NCBI GenBank assembly: GCA_905250115.1
Contig: CAJNOI010000006.1
Span: 174,803 to 238,802 of the forward strand
Origin: Adineta steineri
Taxonomy: Eukaryota > Rotifera > Eurotatoria > Adinetida > Adinetidae
Reading direction: 5' to 3'
DNA length: 64,000 nucleotides
Shown: positions 58,222 to 64,000 of the stretch, piece after piece
Layout: each line of letters begins with the position of its first letter
Numbering within the stretch: the first letter of the stretch is position 1
The notes under the pieces: model-generated
Database searches by the model: none
What the model was told of the DNA's origin: nothing
The model's input: the letters and a program-made list of their open reading frames with translations, nothing else
Made by a program: the position numbers and the translations under genes

Positions 58222-61190
58222 ATGAATCGTTCATCTATTAAAACGGAATTTAATGATGATAATAGTGAATCAGATCGTTTATTTCCATTAACAAAACGAC
58301 ATTGTCAATCACCTAATTCTAGACAATGTCTTTCAAGTCAATCATCATGTGTTTTTGTTGATTTAAAATCTAATCATACGAAAGAAAATAAAGAACTATG
58401 TAGATCATGTGGAAAACAAGAAAGATTATTAAAAACATTTAATTGTCCATCATCACATTATTTTTGTTTAAATTGTATTTTTAATTGGACACAACAACAT
58501 ATTCAAGTATGAAACGAAATTTTATATATATTTATTTATTTTTTTGCCTATTTTATAGAATAAAACACGACCAATATGTTTAGTAGTAGATTGTGGGTAT
58601 TTCTTAAAAATCGAAGATCTTGGTGATTTACCAATTGCTTTAAAAGATCATCAAATACTTCTTCAATTAATTGAATTGAAAATTGAGAATAAAATAAATA
58701 ATCAACGTAGAAAATGTGATAAATGTTATTTATATATTGATCAACATAATTTTTATGTACATCATAATGAATGTCTTGGACGTTCATTAACAATTCCATG
58801 TGAAATATGTTATTGTCCAGTTTTTATTGAAGATTATGAACAACATATGTTAATATGTAATAATGATGATAATTCAACATTATCCCAATTTTTATTTAAA
58901 CATGTACCAAATCCAAATATTGAAGAAAAAAATATTAAATTATTTATTCGTTCATGGCAACGAAAACATCGAGGATCTATAGATATTTATGAGATGATAG
59001 AAGAATTTAATTCAACAAACAGTATGTTTAGAAAAAAATAAATTGAATTGTTATTTTAATTTTATTATAGCTTTATCAACTGAAATATGTGATGTATGTA
59101 AAAATACAGTTCGATCAGATGAATTTTATTTAATTAATTGTAATAATAATCATTCATTATGTTTATCATGTTATAAACAACATATACAAAATCAAGTTAG
59201 TTTAAAGTTTTCTTCGAGTAAATGATTGTAGATTTTAATTTCGTTTTCTCTAGATGAACAAGAATGAAATCTTATCATGTTTTCAATGTGATTATTATTT
59301 ACAAGATAAAGATCTGTTAGAAATTCGTGTATTTACTGAAGAACAAAGTCTTTCATTTCAAAATTATCAAAATAGAAAAATTTTCGAATCATATAATAGC
59401 CTTTATGGTACAGATATATACTATACAAATCAAGTTAATCTAGAACAACAAAATGTAATACAACCACCGCTACCAACAACAACAACAACAACAACAAATA
59501 CTGATGATGTACCTCGTCGTAAATGTGAATTATGTTCAAAATTACATTCATATGTAGATATATTCCTATTAAATTGTAATTGTAAAATATGTTATGATTG
59601 TTTTGCTAACGATGTTAATCATCAACGATCAACAGCAAATGAATTACTCAGTTAATATTATATTTTCTGATGAATAGTAATATTAGGAAATTTTGTTTTT
59701 TAATTTTAGTTTGTTCACTTTGTCGTGCTTCAATAAAACATAATGATTTAGGAAATTTACGTTTAGCACCTGAAGAAATTAAAATATTACAGTTATATCA
59801 ACAAGGAAAATTATTTGAACTTGAACATGCAGTTCATTTTACTAAAGAAAAGACTAATAATCAGGTTACATTTTTTGTATTTAAAATTTTTTTTATTTAT
59901 TAATTATGAATATATATTTTTATAATTAGATAATAAATAATACTGATAATAATAATGATGATGATGATTTTGATCTTGATATATCACTTGTAAATCAACA
60001 ACAATGTTTACCTAAATATTGGACATTACCAATGTTAACAAATTTTACTCGTCATACACTCGATGCACAATCAACAGAATTCAAATTTGTATCTGATAAA
60101 TTTGATAAAAGTTGGGCAAATTTTAGAAAACAACATGCAATTCCTCCTCCTCCTCCACCTTCGACATCTGTACCGCCATCATCTGTGGTTGCACAAATAA
60201 ATAATCATCAGCCAGGAACAATACCACAGTTTACTCCTATACCGCCGCCACATTTCATCAATCGTAATCATGGACTTCCAACAAATCAAGTTCCACCATT
60301 AATAGCACACAATAACTATAATACTTTACCAGGCTTTCTACCCACTGTACCGCATACTTTGGCTCCACCACCATTACCAATGCCTTCCGTTCCTACTTCT
60401 GTTTTTCCACAACAGATGTATCAATATCGAATGCTAGCTCAGCCGACAAACGGTCCACCTCAATTACCAGGTCAACGAGTCGTAGTACGATCTCGTAGAA
60501 CTAAAGCTCCTGATCAGATTATTAATACACCAACAATAATTCAAATCGAACGAATACAAAATCAACGGTGGTTTAAACAATATTCAGCACATGATTGTGA
60601 ATTTCGACAAAAATTAGGCAAACAAACTGAACAATGGCTTTTTCATGGTAAATTATAAGCAAATATATAATAAACTTTATTCAATTATTCATTTTTACAG
60701 GTTGTGATGAACGTTCATCCAAAAATATTGAACTTGAGTGTTTTAATCGTTCATATGCAGGGCAACATGGTTAGTTAACATTGAAAGCTAACAAAAATCA
60801 TTTCAATATTTGTTTTTTCTTTAGCTGTAGCTTTTGGACAAGGTTGTTACTTTGCTCGAGATTCTGTATACAGTCATAGCTATTCATTACCTGATCGTAA
60901 TGGTATTCGACGAATGTTTCTTGGTAAATAATATTGTAATTTGTAAAATATAATTTATTTATCCTTCTCCATTTTGTTTTCAGCTCGAGTTCTTGTTGGT
61001 AATACAACTCAAGGAAATTCAAGTATGCGTGTCGCACCACCAGGTTTTGATACTACCGGTGATTGTCAAAGTATATTTGGTATGTTGAAAATAGATTTAT
61101 TTTATTCATAAATTTCTTCTTATTTAATTTCCATTAGTAACATATCATGATTCTCAAGCATATGCTGAATATTTGATAAGTTATCGGTGA
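58222..61190 (+). CDS. Multi-zinc-finger (RING0-like) protein fused to a PARP catalytic domain
   Basis: Ten exons (58222-58506, 58559-59021, 59071-59195, 59254-59650, 59710-59864, 59930-60647, 60701-60769, 60825-60923, 60984-61079, 61138-61190) encode 819 residues. Three zinc modules share the pattern CxxC ... xNCxxxHxxCxxC ... C-x2/4-C: residues 60-108 (CRSC, NCPSSHYFCLNC, CLVVDC), about 255-303 (CDVC, NCNNNHSLCLSC, CFQC) and 382-432 (CELC, NCNCKICYDC, CSLC). They resemble parkin RING0. Two C2HC-like fingers (CDKC...HNEC, CEIC...HMLIC) lie between the first and second. The C-terminus is a PARP domain of the PARP10/14/TIPARP type: EFKFVSDKFDKSWANF, IIQIERIQNQRWF, WLFHG (NAD-binding His 714), FNRSYAGQHAVAFGQGCYFA (Tyr), MFLARVLVGNTTQG and AYAEYLISY. 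Mono-ADP-ribosylation is predicted from subfamily only. A proline-rich insert of about 130 residues splits the start of the catalytic domain. Confidence 0.88.
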
Positions 61191-61742
61191 TGAACAATGG
61201 TGAATTAATGTCATTTCGAAAACTCAGAATTTGATTTTCTTTTGTGAATAAAAAATAAAAATGAAACAATCAATCAGTGCATGTTTTCTCTTTTTCTTTT
61301 TACACATATATGTCTGTCATATTTTGATTCGAAAGCTTTATTCTCTTCTTTTTTTTTCTCTAACGAAAACGTGTTTGTTGTTTGATATTAAACAAGAAAA
61401 TATATGTATAAATAAAACAAAGAATGACAATAACACAATAAAAATCTTGATATATAACGTCGAAAATATTCTATGGAGAGGATGCGCAGACTCTGCACTA
61501 TGTGACTTTTATTAACAAGCATTTAAATAAATCATCAAGTAATACATGATACTTCTTTCGACTGACGTAAGACATATTGATATAGTCATAAGAACTGTCA
61601 ACATCGAACGAAAACATATGTAGACAAAGTTGATAAATACAAGGTGGCCACGCATGACTAAAACGACTTTCGGATATAAAAATAAATACATATACGATAT
61701 CATGGAATACGATCTATTATTAAGTATAATTACGCTTTCGAA
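61191..61742. other. Intergenic region
   Basis: 552 bp before the CDF transporter. The Phe/Leu-rich frame at 61261-61515 is not convincing; no other feature is seen. Confidence 0.5.
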
Positions 61743-64000
61743 ATGAGTGATTCAAAAAACGACGAAGTACGAGTTCTACCAGAGGAAACTCAAAAACTAT
61801 CATCATTTAATAACAATCTTCCTAATCCATCTCGACCAATTCGATTCTTATTAAGTAGAAGACAAGCATCAAGAACGAAGAGTACTGTTGGTCTTATTCA
61901 CGAAGTAGATACTGTCGAGGAACCAGAAACAACAAAACTTGCTCTACCAAAAACTTATGGTTATTTAGAACATATACAATCGTTTAAACCTTTATGTACA
62001 CCTGATGACAAAAAACTTCCAAGAAAAGTGAGGTAATTACACAGTTCATCAAGTTCATGATGTCTAACTAAGTATTGTCATAATATTCTTTGAATCGAAA
62101 ATATTCATTATGCTACTCAGGAATATTTAATAGATCATTCTCAGAATAAAGTAAGAATCTTAAACATGGAATATGATATTCTAGGTTAATTAGTAATGAC
62201 GATAACCAGTGGCGTAGTCAGGATTTTTAGACTAATGGACAAGGTTCTCCTGTGCCAGAAAAAACGATGGGTAAAATGGGCAAGATTTTTATTGATACAC
62301 CAAAACTATGTGGCCTAGCAATGTACTGATAATGTAAAAAATATAGAAAGAATGAAATAAGGTTCTTTTAATAGAACATGCATTAAGCTCAGATCTTAAG
62401 CCTGAGTTAGATGTATTTTTAGTCTATTTTAGTGTCTCTATTTATAGCATTTATGTATATAATTTCGATATTTTATCTAGATTTATATTAAGATCTTTAT
62501 GAATCTAAGCAACAGCAAGTCCTTTTAATCTGTTTTGTTTTATTGTAGACCTACAATAACTTCTAATTCTCGACAATTAATTGAAACTTCTCTCAACAGA
62601 AGCTGCTGATACAGGCCTGTCCTCTGTTCTTGTTTCTCTTCTATACCTTTACGTGGTCAGCGTTTTTCCGATACAACGGAATTCCTGTTCACCCAAACCT
62701 ACAATTAAAAAACAAGAAGCAATTATTTTCGTAATTCTTCAAAGAATGAAGAAGCAAAGAGTGCATGTGTGCTTCAAACGGAGGAGGAAAATACAGTTAT
62801 AAATTAATACAAAAATAAATAAACAATTTTGAAAAACTAGAATTTCAATGAGCAAATCTCCATGCGAAATGGGCAATTACCCATTGACCTCCCCTGGCTA
62901 CGCCATTCATGATAGCATTCAGTGCATACGACAAAATCTAAAAAAGACATGTGTAAGAAAACTGATTCTAATATTATGTTTTTTTTAATTTAGAAAATTT
63001 TATAAAGACCAAGTAAAATTAATAACATCAATTGAAGATGTTCTTGCACCAAAAAGTGACGAAGAAGAAGGCAAAGGAACAGATTCTCCGAATCATCAAT
63101 CACGTAGTGTCAGAATATTGACGATGGTTTCTTTAATTGCTAATCTGGCATGTTATATTATTTTGTTACATCTTTTAATTATTATTTTTTCTTGCATTGA
63201 AGGTTCTTTTTATTCTCAAAATCATTGCTTTCATAGTATCAAGATCACTATCAGTTCTTTCTTCAGTAGTTGATAGTGCTGTTGATCTTTTAACCAGTCT
63301 TATTCTTATTTGGACACATCGGAAAATGAAAAAACGAGATTATTATAAATATCCTGGAGGTTAAATATTATAATATCTAATTATAAAATTCAACTTCGAC
63401 ATTTCATTTTAGGACGAACACGTCTTGAACCAGTTGCTATTGTTATTCTATCGGTAATTATGTGTGCAGCTAGTGTAGAGGTCATCTTTGAAAGTGGTCA
63501 AACATTAAATCAAGATATTGAATACTTTACACATAAGAATAGTAGTAGTAAATCAACATACACATTACCTCGTATTGATATGACTCTTCTACCTATTGTA
63601 TCTATGGCTATTACTATCGGTAAATTTCAGATTTCTATTGATACTTTCGAAACAAATCTGATATTTTGTCTTTTTAAGTAACTAAAGCAATTCTCTTCAT
63701 ATTTTGTATTCGAGTTAAAAATCCATCGATATATGCACTTGCTGAAGATCATCGAAATGATGTTGCATCTAATATTGTGGCACTTGCTTGTGGACTTGTC
63801 GGTAGGTTTCGATCGTATATTATTTCTAGTTAAAATAAAGAAATGAGATCGATTGCATGTTTTAATAGACTTAAAAAAACAAGGAACATCTGACAAGAAT
63901 GAAGAATTGTGAAGTTACCTAATATATATGTGTATCTACTGATTCTTTTAGCTTACAATGCTTTACAAGGTAAGATCAAACAAGAACTAATCGTGGTGGA
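61743..64000 (+). CDS. Cation diffusion facilitator, manganese-type (runs off window)
   Basis: A membrane metal/proton antiporter. Six exons are visible (61743-62032, 62994-63147, 63203-63359, 63413-63619, 63679-63801, 63952 to the edge). After a soluble N-terminus of about 135 residues come transmembrane helices. TM2 carries the metal site D172-x3-D176 (SSVVDSAVDLLTSL) and TM5 carries D293-x3-D297 (EDHRNDVASN). DxxxD in both helices is the signature of Mn-type CDFs, such as plant MTP8-11, rather than HxxxD zinc transporters. YYKYPGGRTRLEPVAIV is the other family hallmark. The last exon appears to continue (QGKIKQELIVV) toward the usual VDP motif beyond the edge, although GGTAAG there could also be a donor. 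Intron 1 (961 bp) contains a hAT-like element, and intron 2 begins GC rather than GT. Confidence 0.9.
62207..62908. mobile_element. hAT-like non-autonomous transposon in CDF intron 1
   Basis: The left end CAGTGGCGTAGTCAGG and the right end, read on the minus strand as GAATGGCGTAGCCAGG, form imperfect terminal inverted repeats typical of hAT-superfamily elements. Subterminal GGGTAAAATGGGCAA and GGGTAATTGCCCATT stretches are also inverted. The flanking 8-mers ACGATAAC (62199-62206) and ATGATAGC (62909-62916) match at 6 of 8 positions, consistent with a decayed 8-bp target-site duplication. The 702-bp body has no transposase; the 73-codon frame at 62581-62802 is not recognisable. Only about 260 bp of intron would remain without it. 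Confidence 0.75.
63148..63202 (+). other. GC-AG intron in CDF gene
   Basis: The reading frame on either side (SLIANL | VLFILKII) joins only if a 55-bp intron starts with GCATGT and ends GAAG. No GT donor in the right phase is available. Confidence 0.65.

Noticed and set aside
62581..62802. Possible gene inside the hAT-like element
   Set aside because: 73 codons with no resemblance to transposase or host proteins; likely chance.

Overview
The window looks like nuclear DNA of a small AT-rich invertebrate, most plausibly a bdelloid rotifer. Almost every gene is split by introns of about 45-70 bp with GT..AG ends. Intergenic DNA is very AT-rich, coding regions are rich in CAA/CAG and ACA tracts, and all recognisable products are animal proteins (nanos, ALX homeobox, nidogen, junctophilin, IFT140, an amidated neuropeptide precursor). 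Short TGTGGG/CCCACA-type stretches, the hexamer reported for bdelloid telomeres, fit but do not prove this. Species assignment is inference. I see no CRISPR array, bacterial operon, rRNA, tRNA or viral gene.

Layout. 1-891 (-): N-terminal part of IFT140, head-to-head with an FKBP51/52-type immunophilin (1204-2789 +). Tail-to-tail with that lies a TMEM144-like transporter (2976-4231 -). 5544-7384 (-): an aristaless-like (ALX) homeobox gene, separated by 3.3 kb of non-coding DNA from nanos (10707-12938 +). 14423-16599 (-): ZDHHC16 palmitoyltransferase, with a 177-bp-arm foldback element in its intron. 16846-19139 (-): ZC3H15/DFRP1. 20146-21108 (+): cytochrome b561. A 3.7-kb gene-free stretch then carries a second foldback element (22062-22500). 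24854 (+): the start of a low-complexity, possibly regulatory protein, cut by an assembly gap. 25440-27950 (+): C-terminal half of a DLC/STARD8-type RhoGAP-START protein.

29226-31652 (+): exonuclease 1, convergent with an unrecognised RIIa-fold protein (32008-33668 -). 36940-38115 (-): a secreted cysteine- and threonine-rich protein. 41063 (+): junctophilin, cut by a second gap; a basic/acidic repeat protein ends at 44892 after it. 46434-48499 (+): DENND2-like RabGEF. 50180-50554 (+): a neuropeptide precursor with four amidated peptides ending YLV or YWV. 53088-57844 (+): nidogen in 20 exons. 58222-61190 (+): a protein joining three parkin-RING0-like zinc modules to a PARP catalytic domain. 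61743 to the window end (+): a Mn-type CDF metal transporter with a hAT-like element in intron 1.

The genes are ordinary scattered eukaryotic single genes, not a functional cluster. The most interesting items are the RING0-like/PARP fusion with a proline-rich insert inside its catalytic domain, the YxV-amide neuropeptide precursor, and three non-autonomous transposon-like elements, two of them in introns. Gene models were built by eye from reading frame, splice signals and remembered family sequences. Exon sums were checked to be in frame for all complete genes.
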